Positions 53,809 through 63,985 of a stretch of DNA of 64,000 nucleotides are shown here, one piece after another. The DNA comes from Streptomyces lasiicapitis (GTDB lineage: Bacteria > Actinomycetota > Actinomycetes > Streptomycetales > Streptomycetaceae). Position 1 is the stretch's first letter; every line of letters starts with the position of its first letter. The position numbers and the translations under genes are program-made. The stretch lies in the NCBI RefSeq assembly GCF_014646335.1, contig NZ_BMNG01000015.1, positions 124,001 to 188,000 on the forward strand. Direction: 5' to 3'. The notes under the pieces are model-generated. The model worked only from the letters and a program-made list of their open reading frames with translations. It made no database searches and was not told the DNA's origin.

Positions 53809-53865
53809 GGGAATTGCGCGCTCAGCCCCCACCGACCCGCGGACGAAGCACTCAGGCGTCGTTTC

Positions 53866-55152
<1,287 letters not shown>

Positions 55153-55216
55153 GACCGTCTCCCGGAGACTCGTGACTCGAATCGTGAACTGTGAATCGTG
55201 AACTATGCGAATGTCT

Positions 55217-55419
55217 GGCACTGAGTGCCTGACTGGCTTCCTGACTGGCTTAGGGGGTGCGGCTCGCAGGCTCCTGGGTGAGCCATCTGAGCAATGTCGC
55301 CGAGCTGGACGGAGGGGGCCGGGGTCTCCGACGTCAGGGCATGAATCGCGCCCGGTTTCCGTTCCGCCCGCTGGAGTCCGGCGAGCCGCAGTACGACTCT
55401 GGCAGCGGCACTCAGTGCC
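55217..55419. promoter_or_regulatory. Two identical 13-bp palindromes between aceA and regulator
   Basis: GGCACTGAGTGCC (55217-55229) and GGCACTCAGTGCC (55407-55419) are the same palindrome read on opposite strands, 190 bp apart, in the 420-nt gap between aceA and the RamB-like gene. One is near each gene. They are strong candidates for an operator pair controlling both. The rest of the gap has no gene. Confidence 0.6.
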
Positions 55420-55572
55420 AACAAGAGTGGAAGGCTGCTAAGTTCTGCGCATCTTGGTCCGCCGTTTTGCCAACTCTGTTAACGCCACAAGCCGTGTGGG
55501 CGCGGCTACCATCGCCCAGCAGTGCGGATCATCAGCGCGGACCATCGCGACGCGACCGGACAGGAGCCACGG

Positions 55573-57012
55573 GTGAGCAAGACGTACGCGGGCACGAGGC
55601 TGCGGCGGCTGCGCGAGGAGCGGCGCATGAGTCAGGCCGACCTGGCCCGCACCCTCGACATCTCGCCGAGCTACCTGAACCAGATGGAGCACGACTCCCG
55701 CCCGCTGACCGTGCCCGTACTGCTGCGCCTGACCGAGGCCTTCGGCATCGACCCGGGCTTCTTCTCCGAGCGCGACACCAGCCGCCTGGTGGCCGACCTG
55801 CGCGACGCGCTCACCGGCGAGGTCTCCGCGGGCCGCGTGTCCGCGACCGACCTCTCGGAGCTGGCCTCCCGCATGCCCGCCGTGGCGAAGGTCCTCGTCG
55901 ACCTCGGCCGACGCAACCAGCACCTCACCGAACAGCTCTCCGAAGCCGCGGAGGGCCGCGGGCCGGGCACGGAGGCGCAGCCACGCTCCGCCCACGAGGA
56001 GATCCGCGAGTTCTTCTACCGCCGCCAGAACTACCTGCACGACACCGACCTCGCCGCCGAACAGCTCGCCGCGACCATCGGCATCCGCCCCGGCGAGGTC
56101 GTCCGCGCCCTGTCCGCCCGCCTGACCGAGCACCACGGGGTGCGCCTGGCCGCCGACTCCGACCTGCTCCTGCACCACTACGACCCGACGGCCCGCGTCC
56201 TGCACCTCTCCGGCCGCCTGCGCCCCGGCCAGCAGGCGTTCCGCATGGCCACCCAGCTCGCGCTGCTCGAGTACGCGGACGAGATCTCCGCGCTCGCCTC
56301 GGAGGACTTCGGGCCGGACTCCGCCGCCTGGCCGCTCGCCCGCATCGGCATCGCCAACTACTTCGCCGCCGCGCTGATCCTGCCGTACCGCCGCTTCCAC
56401 ACGGCCGCGGAGGAATTCCGGTACGACATCGAGCGGCTGACCGACCACTTCGGCCTCGGCTACGAGACCATCTGCCACCGCCTCAGCACGCTCCAGCGGC
56501 CCCGCCTGCGCGGCGTGCCCTTCTCCTTCGTGCGCGTGGACCGTGCGGGCAACATGTCCAAGCGCCAGTCCGCCAGCGCCTTCCACTTCTCCCGCGCCGG
56601 CGGCACCTGCCCGCTGTGGAACGTGTACGAGGCGTTCGCCGCCCCCGGCCGCATCCACGTCCAGGTCGCCGCCATGCCCGACGGGCAGCGCTATCTGTGG
56701 ACCGCCCGCGCCGTCACCCGCCACCGCGGCGGCTGGGGCGAGCCCGGCAAGACCTTCGCCATCGGCCTCGGTTGCGAGATCCGCCACGCCACCCGCCTCG
56801 TCTACTCCGACGGCCTCGACCTCGACAACGTCTCAGCCGCCGTCCCCATCGGCATGGGCTGCCGCCTGTGCGAACGCACCGACTGCCCGCAACGGGCCGT
56901 GCCGCCCCTGGACCGCCGACTGGCGATCGACGAGAACAGCAGCACGTTCGTTCCCTATCCCGTGGCCCAGGCCGCGAAGGGGATCGACGAGACCCGCCGA
57001 CACCCCGCCTGA
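55573..57012 (+). CDS. RamB/ScfR-type XRE regulator of acetate metabolism
   Basis: 479 residues. N-terminal XRE HTH: RLRRLREERRMSQADLARTL then DISPSYLNQMEHDSRPLTVP (residues 9-48). Then the short-chain fatty-acyl regulator domain (IrrE-like core: EYADEISALASEDFG, IANYFAAALILPYRRFHTAA, FGLGYETICHRLSTLQRP) and a C-terminal Cys cluster GMGCRLCERTDCPQRAVPP (about 440), features shared with C. glutamicum RamB, which represses aceA/aceB. GTG 55573 follows CAGGAG. Divergence from aceA supports the same role. Confidence 0.9.
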   Translation: MSKTYAGTRLRRLREERRMSQADLARTLDISPSYLNQMEHDSRPLTVPVLLRLTEAFGIDPGFFSERDTSRLVADLRDALTGEVSAGRVSATDLSELASRMPAVAKVLVDLGRRNQHLTEQLSEAAEGRGPGTEAQPRSAHEEIREFFYRRQNYLHDTDLAAEQLAATIGIRPGEVVRALSARLTEHHGVRLAADSDLLLHHYDPTARVLHLSGRLRPGQQAFRMATQLALLEYADEISALASEDFGPDSAAWPLARIGIANYFAAALILPYRRFHTAAEEFRYDIERLTDHFGLGYETICHRLSTLQRPRLRGVPFSFVRVDRAGNMSKRQSASAFHFSRAGGTCPLWNVYEAFAAPGRIHVQVAAMPDGQRYLWTARAVTRHRGGWGEPGKTFAIGLGCEIRHATRLVYSDGLDLDNVSAAVPIGMGCRLCERTDCPQRAVPPLDRRLAIDENSSTFVPYPVAQAAKGIDETRRHPA

Positions 57013-57029
57013 ATTCGAGGACTCCGCAC

Positions 57030-57072
57030 ACCTTGCCGCCGGACCTCGTCGTTCGAGGCCCGGCGGCAAGGT
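57030..57072. terminator. Terminator between regulator and cellulase
   Basis: ACCTTGCCGCCGG (57030-57042) pairs with CCGGCGGCAAGGT (57060-57072), a 13-bp stem for the two convergent genes. Confidence 0.8.
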
Positions 57073-57146
57073 ATGCGTTGGGGAATCGCTTCGGCGTTCG
57101 TCGCTATGCGCGGACGGAGTGCACTGTCATGTCGCGCGTATCGCGG

Positions 57147-57908
57147 CTAGATACTTGATCCGCCGCCGGAGGTGTTGTTCCACCAGGCGCTGTAGGAGTT
57201 CAGCGAGTACCGCTTCTGCACGCCGCTGGTCGAGGTGATCTCGAGGCCGAACTGCATCGTGTCGAAGGTGGTGTCGCGCAGGAGGTTCTGCGACGCGGCC
57301 CATCGCCAGACCGCCGAGGCGTCGATGCTGCCGGTGTTGGTCTGCTGGGCGGGGATGAGCTGCAGGACGTTCCAGCCGGGATCGACCTGCCAGACCGACG
57401 CGTAGAGGATGCCGCCGATGGTCACGTTGGACGCGATCTGCCTTCCCCAGCCGCCTGCCGTCCCGGACCAGCTGGTGAAGACCATGATCTCGTCCTGGTT
57501 GCCGGTCGACCAGAGGTCGCTCGTCCAGTTCCAGTGGTCACTGCCGGAGACGGGAGCCGACGACGTGTTGTACCAGAAGCCCGCCGAGTTCAACTGCGAC
57601 AGCGGCGTCTGGGGCCGGACCGAGGTGTTCGGGTAGGACTTGATCCCGCCGCCGGAGTGGTTGGCGTCGACGTGCCAGGACTTGATGCTGTTGACGGTCT
57701 GGCACTGCGTTCCGTGGGTTTCGCCCCAGACGTTGTTGTAGATCGTCCAGGTGCCCTGGGTGTACTGACCCCACCGGTCGCAGGTGGAGTCCTGGGCCTG
57801 CGCCGGGGCCGTGAAGCTCAGTAACCCGGCGACCACGGCGACGATCAGGGCCAGTCGACCGAACCCGGCCGGCTTGCTGCTGCTGGATTTAAGGGCTTGC
57901 CATCTCAT
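57147..57908 (-). CDS. Secreted endoglucanase, glycoside hydrolase family 12
   Basis: 253 residues. Signal peptide FGRLALIVAVVAGLLSFTAP ending APAQAQD (cleavage about residue 39), then a GH12 jelly roll: GTWTIYNNVWGETHGTQCQT, SIKSWHVDANHSGGGIKSYP, nucleophile Glu in NQDEIMVFTSWSG (about 143), acid/base Glu in TMQFGLEITSTSG (about 230). Cleaves beta-1,4-glucan. No carbohydrate-binding module. ATG 57908 after GGAGGG. LacI-type operator palindromes lie upstream. Confidence 0.85.
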   Translation of the reverse strand: MRWQALKSSSSKPAGFGRLALIVAVVAGLLSFTAPAQAQDSTCDRWGQYTQGTWTIYNNVWGETHGTQCQTVNSIKSWHVDANHSGGGIKSYPNTSVRPQTPLSQLNSAGFWYNTSSAPVSGSDHWNWTSDLWSTGNQDEIMVFTSWSGTAGGWGRQIASNVTIGGILYASVWQVDPGWNVLQLIPAQQTNTGSIDASAVWRWAASQNLLRDTTFDTMQFGLEITSTSGVQKRYSLNSYSAWWNNTSGGGSSI

Positions 57909-58077
57909 GTGTCCCTCCAAGGACGGCTATGGGTTGTTCCGGCCCCCCGCAGCATGCGGTGCTGCTCGCGATGATGGGTGGCTCGTGTCGTCGAGGTGGC
58001 GCGCTCAAGAACTGCGGGAACGGTGCTCGGTCCCCTTACTTCCAAGCACCGGGGTTGCCAGACGCAGGTACGAAGTG

Positions 58078-58187
58078 TCGAAGCGCTTGCGTCTGTGGAC
58101 AGTAATGATGGGGCTTCTGAACAGCAAGGATCTGCGCAGGAAGACACACTTCTTTCACTGGCGGGCATCGATGTCGAAGCGCTTCGA
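58078..58187. promoter_or_regulatory. LacI-family operator-like palindromes upstream of cellulase
   Basis: TCGAAGCGCTTCGA (58174-58187) is a perfect 14-bp palindrome with a central AGCGCT, and TCGAAGCGCTT (58078-58088) is a second near copy about 96 bp away. An AGCGCT core is shared with CebR-type operators of Streptomyces cellulase genes. The 359-nt gap 57909-58267 holds no gene. Confidence 0.55.
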
Positions 58188-58267
58188 AGAACATCGACCG
58201 CGGACTGCGCGAACTTCGGGGCTGCACAGGCCTACTTACCCTGTCCGCCGTCGCGACCGGGGACCGC

Positions 58268-58648
58268 TCAGAGTCGCGGCACCCTCGTACGCTCCAAGGC
58301 CTTGCGGGCGGCGAGATAGCCCGCGATCTTGAATGCCAGCTCGTGGGAGCCGAACGTATGGGCGCGGGCACGCCGCAGCACCACCCGGGTGGCGATCACG
58401 ATTCCGTGCTCGGGCAGGCTCAGTTGCTCCTCGATCCCCGCGGCGGCGGCCGCGAAGAAGCGTGGCAGGTCCTCGGCAGGTTCGTACTCCACCGTCAGCC
58501 CTTGGGCCACCTCGAAGACGAAGCCGCCGGCCGCGGGCTCGAAGTCCACCGCGATCTCCGCGAAGTGCGGCGCGCAGTTCTGCTTCTGATGCAGCACGTG
58601 CACACCGCGGATCGGGTACGGCGGAAACCGGGGCGGCACTGACGTCAT
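58268..58648 (-). CDS. Stand-alone EF-G domain IV-like protein
   Basis: 126 residues: HFAEIAVDFEPAAGGFVFEV, VEYEPAEDLPRFFAAAAAGI then EEQLSLPEHGIVIATRVVLR, and a C-terminal HTFGSHELAFKIAGYLAARK. This order and the (S)xE(M/L)AFKIAG motif match domain IV of elongation factor G, the tip that enters the decoding centre in translocation. No GTPase or other EF-G domains are present. Leaderless start: TAGCGT, 6 nt, ATG 58648. Role unknown; relatives are annotated only as hypothetical or EF-G-like. Confidence 0.65.
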   Translation of the reverse strand: MTSVPPRFPPYPIRGVHVLHQKQNCAPHFAEIAVDFEPAAGGFVFEVAQGLTVEYEPAEDLPRFFAAAAAGIEEQLSLPEHGIVIATRVVLRRARAHTFGSHELAFKIAGYLAARKALERTRVPRL

Positions 58649-58710
58649 GCTGGAACGCTACCCCCTGCCGGGTGCCCCGCCTCGGCCGTCGGCCCTACCG
58701 GGCACTGGCA

Positions 58711-58749
58711 AGTGGTCCGGGCCTGCCCTCGGGACCGGACCGGACCACT
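58711..58749. terminator. Terminator after GNAT gene
   Basis: AGTGGTCCGG (58711-58720) pairs with CCGGACCACT (58740-58749), 10 bp, just beyond the GNAT stop. Confidence 0.7.
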
Positions 58750-58768
58750 CACCGCGTGCTACTCCTTG

Positions 58769-59668
58769 CTAGGCCGCTTGGCCCGCCGGGTGGAAGTTGA
58801 TGCGTTCACGGACGACGGGGAAGCCGGCCTTGGTGAAGTTCGCGGCCATGGGGAAGTTGCCCCGGTCCGTCGCTCCGGTGACGAACTCCGCGCCCTGCTC
58901 GACGAGGTGGTGGGTGCACTCCGCGAGGAGGTCGTAGGCGTAGCCGCGACCGCGCTGTTCCGGGACGACTCCGATGAAGCCGATGGTCGGTCCTGAGGGG
59001 TTGTGGGCCGGGATGTGGATGCCGGCCAGGTCGCCCTGCGGCGTGCGCGCGATCTGCCACCACTCCCGTGGGGAGGGGCACCAGTGGAAGAAGTCGAGTT
59101 CCTCCTGGGCGGCTTGGTCGAGGCCGCCCTCCTTGATGGCCTTGAGCGCGTGGGCGTCCAGGGTGGTGGAGTGGATGCGGCGCAACGCGTCGAAGAACAC
59201 GGTGTCGTCGGGTTCGGCGCCGAAGCGCAGGCGTCCGGGCCGCTCGGGCAGACCTCGCTCGGGGGTCCAGCGGTACAGGAAGCGTTCCACCAGGAGTTCG
59301 TACCCTGCGGCTCGTGCGGCGGCGAAGCGCGCCTCGGCGGCGGCGCGCAGGTCGGTCTTCTCCCTCCAGTCGCCGGGCAGGTTGATCTCGAGTTCGACCT
59401 GCCAGGGAGCGGAGCGCAGGAGTTCGGCCCCGGCCTCCTCCTCGCCCTCGGCCACGTCGAACCAGTTGATGTTGACGGGCTCCGAGTCGTCGGGGCCGCC
59501 CCACCACGCGCCGCGTGCGACGACCTCGCCGTCGCGCAGGGCGACGCGCTTCCAGTCGGTGCGGAACCGGGTACGCCGATGGCCTTCACGGGCGCCCAGG
59601 GGGTCGGGGAGTGCGTCGAAGAGATGAGCGTCGCGCGCGGAGAGCGCGCGGATGACCAGATCGGTCAT
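58769..59668 (-). CDS. GNAT-family N-acetyltransferase, two-domain
   Basis: 299 residues. The C-terminal half has the acetyl-CoA signature FIGVVPEQRGRGYAYDLLAE (about residue 230) and TGATDRGNFPMAANFTKAGF; the N-terminal half is a degenerate GNAT-like domain (EAEGEEEAGAELLRSAPWQ region). Common in Streptomyces; substrate unknown. ATG 59668 with a GGAGG 6 nt upstream. Confidence 0.82.
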   Translation of the reverse strand: MTDLVIRALSARDAHLFDALPDPLGAREGHRRTRFRTDWKRVALRDGEVVARGAWWGGPDDSEPVNINWFDVAEGEEEAGAELLRSAPWQVELEINLPGDWREKTDLRAAAEARFAAARAAGYELLVERFLYRWTPERGLPERPGRLRFGAEPDDTVFFDALRRIHSTTLDAHALKAIKEGGLDQAAQEELDFFHWCPSPREWWQIARTPQGDLAGIHIPAHNPSGPTIGFIGVVPEQRGRGYAYDLLAECTHHLVEQGAEFVTGATDRGNFPMAANFTKAGFPVVRERINFHPAGQAA

Positions 59669-59912
59669 GGATTCCTCCGGGATACAGGCTGCTTGGAGCG
59701 CTCCCGGTCAGAACTGACGAACCACGCCGGGACAGCGGAAGAGGGAGCGCTGAAAAGGTGTGAACTGCACGGCACTCGCCTCCTTCCATCCGTCTCAGGG
59801 CGTGAGCCACACAGTAGTGATCTCCCGCGCGTACGTCCACGGATTTCCGTGACATCAGCACTTGCTGTGCTGGGTGTCTTCCCGCCGCCCTTCCTGGAAC
59901 GCCGGCGCCGTC

Positions 59913-60272
59913 CGTGACGACGTCCGTGAATATGTCGTCGAGCACCTCCACGACGATGCAGCGGTACTGGTCGCCGACGAGACCGGCGACGTGAAGAAGG
60001 GCACCGACACCGCCGGGATCCGACGCCAGTACACCGGCACCGCAGGACGGATCGAGATCTCCCGGGTCGCCGTCTGCCTCGTCTACGCCGACGCCCGGGA
60101 ACACACGGCGGTGGATCGGGAGCTGTACGTCCCGCGCTCCTGGACAGGCGACCTCGACTGCTGCCGGGCGCCAGGGCTCGGCGAGGACACCGTCTTCGCG
60201 ACCAAGCCGGAACTGGCCCGCACTACGATCGAACGATTCACGGTTGCCGGAGCGATGGGGGCGCACGCCTGA
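59913..60272 (+). pseudogene. IS701-family transposase fragment
   Basis: A single open frame with the IS701 core VREYVVEHLHDDAAVLVADE then TGDVKKGTDTAGIRRQYTGT, DRELYVPRSW, and VFATKPELARTTIERF. The first ~110 and last ~180 residues of a full transposase are missing. Same family as the 25990-26554 remnant but a separate, more intact fragment. Confidence 0.7.
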
Positions 60273-60369
60273 GCGTGAACTGCCGTGACACGCCTGTCGG
60301 TGCCGCTTGTCTGCCGAACACATGGAAAGCCGTCCGCCCGCCATCGGCAGAGGTCGGGACGGGCACACA

Positions 60370-60965
60370 TCACACCGCCTCCGCCGATGGTGGGCACGGA
60401 ATGGCGTGGACGTAGCTGAAGACCATGCTGGCGGAGCCGATCCACACGTGAGGCCGGACGGCTTCGGCGCCCATGGCCGTGCCGCAGTCCAGGCAGAAGA
60501 TCGGCCGGAGCCCGGCTCGTTGCCGCGCGCCTTCGTGGGCGTGGCGGAGAGTCTGGGCGGTGTCGCACGGTGTGGTCTGGCAGATCGCGCAGTCTACCGT
60601 GTGGTCGTTCCAGTCCAGGTACGTGATCAGGGCGTGGCCCTGGATGTCGTAGCAGGAGGGGCAGGCGTGTGGGTGCCAGGTGTCGGCGCTGCCGAGGGCG
60701 ACGCCTTTACCGGCGAGAAGCTCCTGCGGGCACAGCGAACACGCGGAGGAATTCGGCGACGTTGCGCCCGCTCACTGCGACGGCTCTGCGTCTGCGCGTC
60801 GGAGGCCTTCAGGGACGCCCACTGCGCCGCCGTCCAGGCCTTGCGCAGGCGCATGCCTTCGAGGCAGTCCGCGCGGACGTGGCTTTCGGGGCAGCGGCGC
60901 AGGTGCTCCGTGTAGGCCGCGTAGAGCTTTGTGATCTGGTCGTCGAGGTCGGACGTGGCGTTCAC
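60370..60965 (-). pseudogene. Zinc-ribbon type hypothetical protein, frameshifted
   Basis: GTG 60965 (overlapping the upstream stop, GTGA) starts NATSDLDDQITKLYAAYTEH then CLEGMRLRKAWTAAQWASLK. The frame breaks near 60790; the continuation in another frame is Cys-rich (CSLCPQELLAG, HACPSCYD, DCAICQTTPCD, FCLDCGTAMG), four CxxC-type pairs, ending at 60370. Looks like one zinc-binding protein split by indel(s), or two overlapping genes. Confidence 0.45.
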
Positions 60966-61474
60966 GGCTCGACCGTCCTCATGGTGTCGGCGAGTGTGAG
61001 GAGCGCACGCAGGCGGGTGGTGGAGCACAGGTTTCCAGGGCGGCGCGGGGGCACGACCCAGTGCGTGATCATCGAGAGGTTGCCGATGCGCGGGACGACG
61101 AGGAAGCTGCCCTTGCCGAGGCGTTGTTCCTCGCCGTGCCACTCGGCTTCTGGTGCCACGAGTACGTAGTAGTCGCCGCTGGATGCCCGGAGGTCGCGGA
61201 CGACGGGTCCGCACAGCCAGTCGTCGAGGGCCGTGGCCACCGTCTTCGGGTTTTCGCTGCACACGGCGTCGTGAATGCGCTCGGCCGGGACGCGTACGGC
61301 GTCGAACCGTACGCCGAGGGGCAGCAGCGTGACGCCCCGGTTCGCCCACTCTGCCACTGCCTCGCGGGGGCTGGGATGCGCCCTGGCGAACCAGTCGGCG
61401 ATGGCGCCGCGGTCCGGTGAGTGCTCCCGTGCGCTGCTTCCCGGGCCTGGTGCGGGGGCCGTACTCTCGGCCAT
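60962..61474 (-). CDS. Conserved Streptomyces hypothetical protein
   Basis: 170 residues: GAIADWFARAHPSPREAVAE, GVTLLPLGVRFDAVRVPAER, DLRASSGDYYVLVAPEAEWH, ending NLCSTTRLRALLTLADTMRT. This family often sits beside DUF6879 and DUF5753 regulator genes in Streptomyces (from memory). AGGGAG precedes ATG 61474. Its stop overlaps the next gene start. Confidence 0.65.
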   Translation of the reverse strand: MAESTAPAPGPGSSAREHSPDRGAIADWFARAHPSPREAVAEWANRGVTLLPLGVRFDAVRVPAERIHDAVCSENPKTVATALDDWLCGPVVRDLRASSGDYYVLVAPEAEWHGEEQRLGKGSFLVVPRIGNLSMITHWVVPPRRPGNLCSTTRLRALLTLADTMRTVEP

Positions 61475-61701
61475 GTCGACTCCCTCATAGTCGGCCACGC
61501 CCGGGGCCGGTGACACGGCCGCCTGGGTCTTTGCTGGAACCTTCGACGCCAGGAGCGCAGCGCGCAGCGTCGCTAGCAATGTGCAGATCTTTGCAACATG
61601 CTTCTGTTGCGCGGGCGTTGACAGCTTCGCGCCCTTGACTCCTCCGCCAGCGCGCGAAACGGTGACGCAAAGAACTGCAAGGCCCGTGGATGGAGGCTGA
61701 C

Positions 61702-61962
61702 GTGCCACTACTGTTCGTCGGAATCGACCCAGCCACCGAGAAGGACAAGAGTCCCACCGTGTGGGTCGACCAGGAGAAGCAGGAAATCGTCTTCCAGGGC
61801 TGGAGGCCGGAACCCGAACTCGAAGCGGAGTGTGCCGCGTTCGAGTTGCCGGGCCACGCGAAAGGGATCCCCGACGACGAAGCCGTAGTCCGTATCCCAG
61901 CCAGGATGGTGCACATGGTCAGGGAGGCGTGCGATGCCGTCGAGCGCGCCGACGTTCGCTGA
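61702..61962 (+). CDS. Small hypothetical protein of the DUF6879 locus
   Basis: 86 residues: PLLFVGIDPATEKDKSPTVW, QEIVFQGWRPEPELEAECAA, then ARMVHMVREACDAVERAD. GTG 61702 chosen for GGAGG (61692-61696) with a 5-nt spacer. Overlaps the DUF6879 start by 29 nt, so cotranslated. This small protein commonly precedes DUF6879 genes. Confidence 0.7.
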   Translation: MPLLFVGIDPATEKDKSPTVWVDQEKQEIVFQGWRPEPELEAECAAFELPGHAKGIPDDEAVVRIPARMVHMVREACDAVERADVR

Positions 61963-62461
61963 ACTCCTCGCGGACTGCACGCGCTCCGCTATCCACCTGG
62001 AGATGCGGGACCAGTACGGCATCAGCGACGAGTCCGGCGCCTTCAGCACATGGCAAAGCACCGGCCAGCGCGACACGGATCCCGAGTCGGAGAACTGGGC
62101 ACCCTGGGTCGACCTCATCTCCAGTGCGATCGCCCGCGGCGTCGCCGTGCGGCGAGCGCGCATCGTGTCCGAGCCGGTCACCGACTACATCCGGTGGGAG
62201 CACGCCGGAACGGTGGTCAACGTCGCAGCCGGTGAACAGGTGCGCTGGCTAACACGACGCCGCGCCTCGGACATCGCTCTGCCCGGCAACGACTTCTGGC
62301 TGTTCGACGACCGCCTGATCCGCTGGAACCACTTCACCGGCGACGGCGCTTGGGCGGGAGAGGAGTTCTCCGACGATCCGGCCGTGACCAAGCTGTGCGC
62401 CGACGCCTTCGAGGCTGTATGGGCGCGCGCCGTCCCTCACGAGCAGTACGAGATCCACTGA
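61934..62461 (+). CDS. DUF6879 family protein
   Basis: 175 residues: FAELLADCTRSAIHLEMRDQ, RGVAVRRARIVSEPVTDYIR, NDFWLFDDRLIRWNHFTGDG, the standard DUF6879 order. GGGAGG precedes ATG 61934. DUF6879 genes flank DUF5753 XRE regulators in most Streptomyces, and they may work together in a bacterial immunity-like or developmental system; function not established. Confidence 0.8.
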   Translation: MPSSAPTFAELLADCTRSAIHLEMRDQYGISDESGAFSTWQSTGQRDTDPESENWAPWVDLISSAIARGVAVRRARIVSEPVTDYIRWEHAGTVVNVAAGEQVRWLTRRRASDIALPGNDFWLFDDRLIRWNHFTGDGAWAGEEFSDDPAVTKLCADAFEAVWARAVPHEQYEIH

Positions 62462-62485
62462 CCGTACACACCGGTAGGCCAGCTC

Positions 62486-63340
62486 ATGTCCTTCTCCCCG
62501 TCCTCGTCGGCCCAAGCCGCGCGCGAGACCGTCGCCGTACGGCTGCGTGGCCTCCGCAAGGAAGCGGGGCTGTCGATCGTTGAACTGGCCAGCCGCTGCG
62601 GGTGGCACTACTCCAAGACCTCCCGCATCGAGAACGCCCTCACCGGCCCCTCAACGACGGACATCCGCCGGTGGTGTGCCGCCGTGCAGGCCCCGGACCA
62701 GGCGCAGGGCTTGATCGTGCAGTCCCTCAACGCCGAGTCGATGTACAGGGAATGGCGTCACCAGGTACGCAGCGGGTTGAAGCACCTCCAGGACGGCCTG
62801 GTGCAGTTCTACCGGGAGACCGAGTGGTTCCGCGTGTACTCGTCCACGGTGGTCCCAGGCCTCTTGCAAACCGAGGGCTACGCGGCGGCGGTCCTGACCA
62901 TCGCGGCCCGCTTCCACGACCGGCCCAGAGACGACATCGCGGAGGCGGCGCGCGCACGCATGGACCGGTCACGCGTCGTCCACGAGCCAGGCCACCGCTT
63001 CGTGTTCCTCCTAGAGGAGTCCGTACTCCGCTTCCAGATCGGGGACGCGGACGCGATGGCGGCCCAACTCGGCCATCTGCTGACCGTGGGCGCGCTGCCG
63101 ACGGTGTCGCTCGGCATCGTCCCTATGGCGGCACGCGAGCGGGCGCAGTGGCCGGAGGAGACCTTCCACATCTACGACGACACGCTTGTATCCGTGGAGT
63201 TGGTGTCCGCCTCGGTGAACGTCACCCAGCCGTCCGAGATCGCCCTCTACTCGAAGACATTCGAGCGCTTGCGCAGCATGGCCGTGTACGGGGCGGACGC
63301 GCGGGCGCTGATTGTGAAGGCCATCGACGCCCTGCACTGA
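62486..63340 (+). CDS. XRE-family regulator with DUF5753 ligand domain
   Basis: 284 residues. HTH: AVRLRGLRKEAGLSIVELAS then RCGWHYSKTSRIENALTGPS (residues 17-56). C-terminal DUF5753: VQFYRETEWFRVYSSTVVPG then LLQTEGYAAAVLTIAARFHD, and FVFLLEESVLRFQIGDADAM, TVSLGIVPMAARERAQWPEE. WhiJ/BldB-type accessory regulator pair with the DUF6879 gene upstream (25-nt gap). Confidence 0.88.
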   Translation: MSFSPSSSAQAARETVAVRLRGLRKEAGLSIVELASRCGWHYSKTSRIENALTGPSTTDIRRWCAAVQAPDQAQGLIVQSLNAESMYREWRHQVRSGLKHLQDGLVQFYRETEWFRVYSSTVVPGLLQTEGYAAAVLTIAARFHDRPRDDIAEAARARMDRSRVVHEPGHRFVFLLEESVLRFQIGDADAMAAQLGHLLTVGALPTVSLGIVPMAARERAQWPEETFHIYDDTLVSVELVSASVNVTQPSEIALYSKTFERLRSMAVYGADARALIVKAIDALH

Positions 63341-63344
63341 CCCC

Positions 63345-63698
63345 GGGCATGACGAGGGCCTCCAGGTGCCGCAGGACGCGGCGGGAGTCATCCGACTCCA
63401 CGACCGTCCAGAACGTCACCGCGAGGAGCCGCCCGTACCAGAACTCAGGAACGGCTCGGTCGGCGGCGACGGTGTCGATCCACGGTCGGTCGGAGACCTC
63501 CTCGTCCCACACCACGCGCAGGTAGGCGCCCCCGAGTGCGGCGCACAGTTCCCCGCCCTCCAACAGGGTGGGCTGGAGGCCTGACTTCATCAGGTCGTCG
63601 AGCCGCGCCTGGGTGGGAGTGCCGTCGGACACGAGCTTGGGCGGTTCGGAGAACAGCAGTCCGGACGAAGCGCGCGCGATGCCTCCGGCGAGCGGCAC
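63345..63698 (-). pseudogene. Phage portal protein fragment
   Basis: PLAGGIARASSGLLFSEPPK, LLEGGELCAALGGAYLRVVW, then VPEFWYGRLLAVTFWTVVES is the N-terminal third of an actinophage portal protein. Both ends are cut: the start is missing and after HLEAL it runs into unrelated sequence. The portal gene is also absent from the 32-44 kb prophage and this piece has the same orientation, so it may be a displaced part. Confidence 0.65.
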
Positions 63699-63751
63699 GT
63701 GTACGGGACCCAGGGCCAGGAGCCGCGCTGGCCCTGCCGGAAGAAGTCGCG

Positions 63752-63985
63752 ATGGCGTTCCTCGCCTTCTTCCTGCCGGCGCCGGTTCGTGTCCTTCCCC
63801 TGTGCCTCATCGGGCCCGCGGGGATCGGTGCGGTCGTCACCGGCTTTGTCGACCTGCGCAGGATGCGGGGCCGGGAAGGGGCCGATCCCTACCGGGCGCG
63901 TACGGGTATCGCGCTCGGCACAGCGGCCATCGTGCTCCCGCTGGCCGTTCTCCTGTGGCTGCTCTGGGCGATGAGCCAGATCTAG
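63752..63985 (+). CDS. Small membrane protein, possibly N-terminally truncated
   Basis: 77 residues: LAFFLPAPVRVLPLCLIGPA, then VDLRRMRGREGADPYRARTG and a second helix IVLPLAVLLWLLWAM. Resembles the C-terminal part of DUF4190-type proteins, whose first helix would lie upstream, where the portal fragment now is. ATG 63752 has GAAG upstream. Confidence 0.45.
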   Translation: MAFLAFFLPAPVRVLPLCLIGPAGIGAVVTGFVDLRRMRGREGADPYRARTGIALGTAAIVLPLAVLLWLLWAMSQI

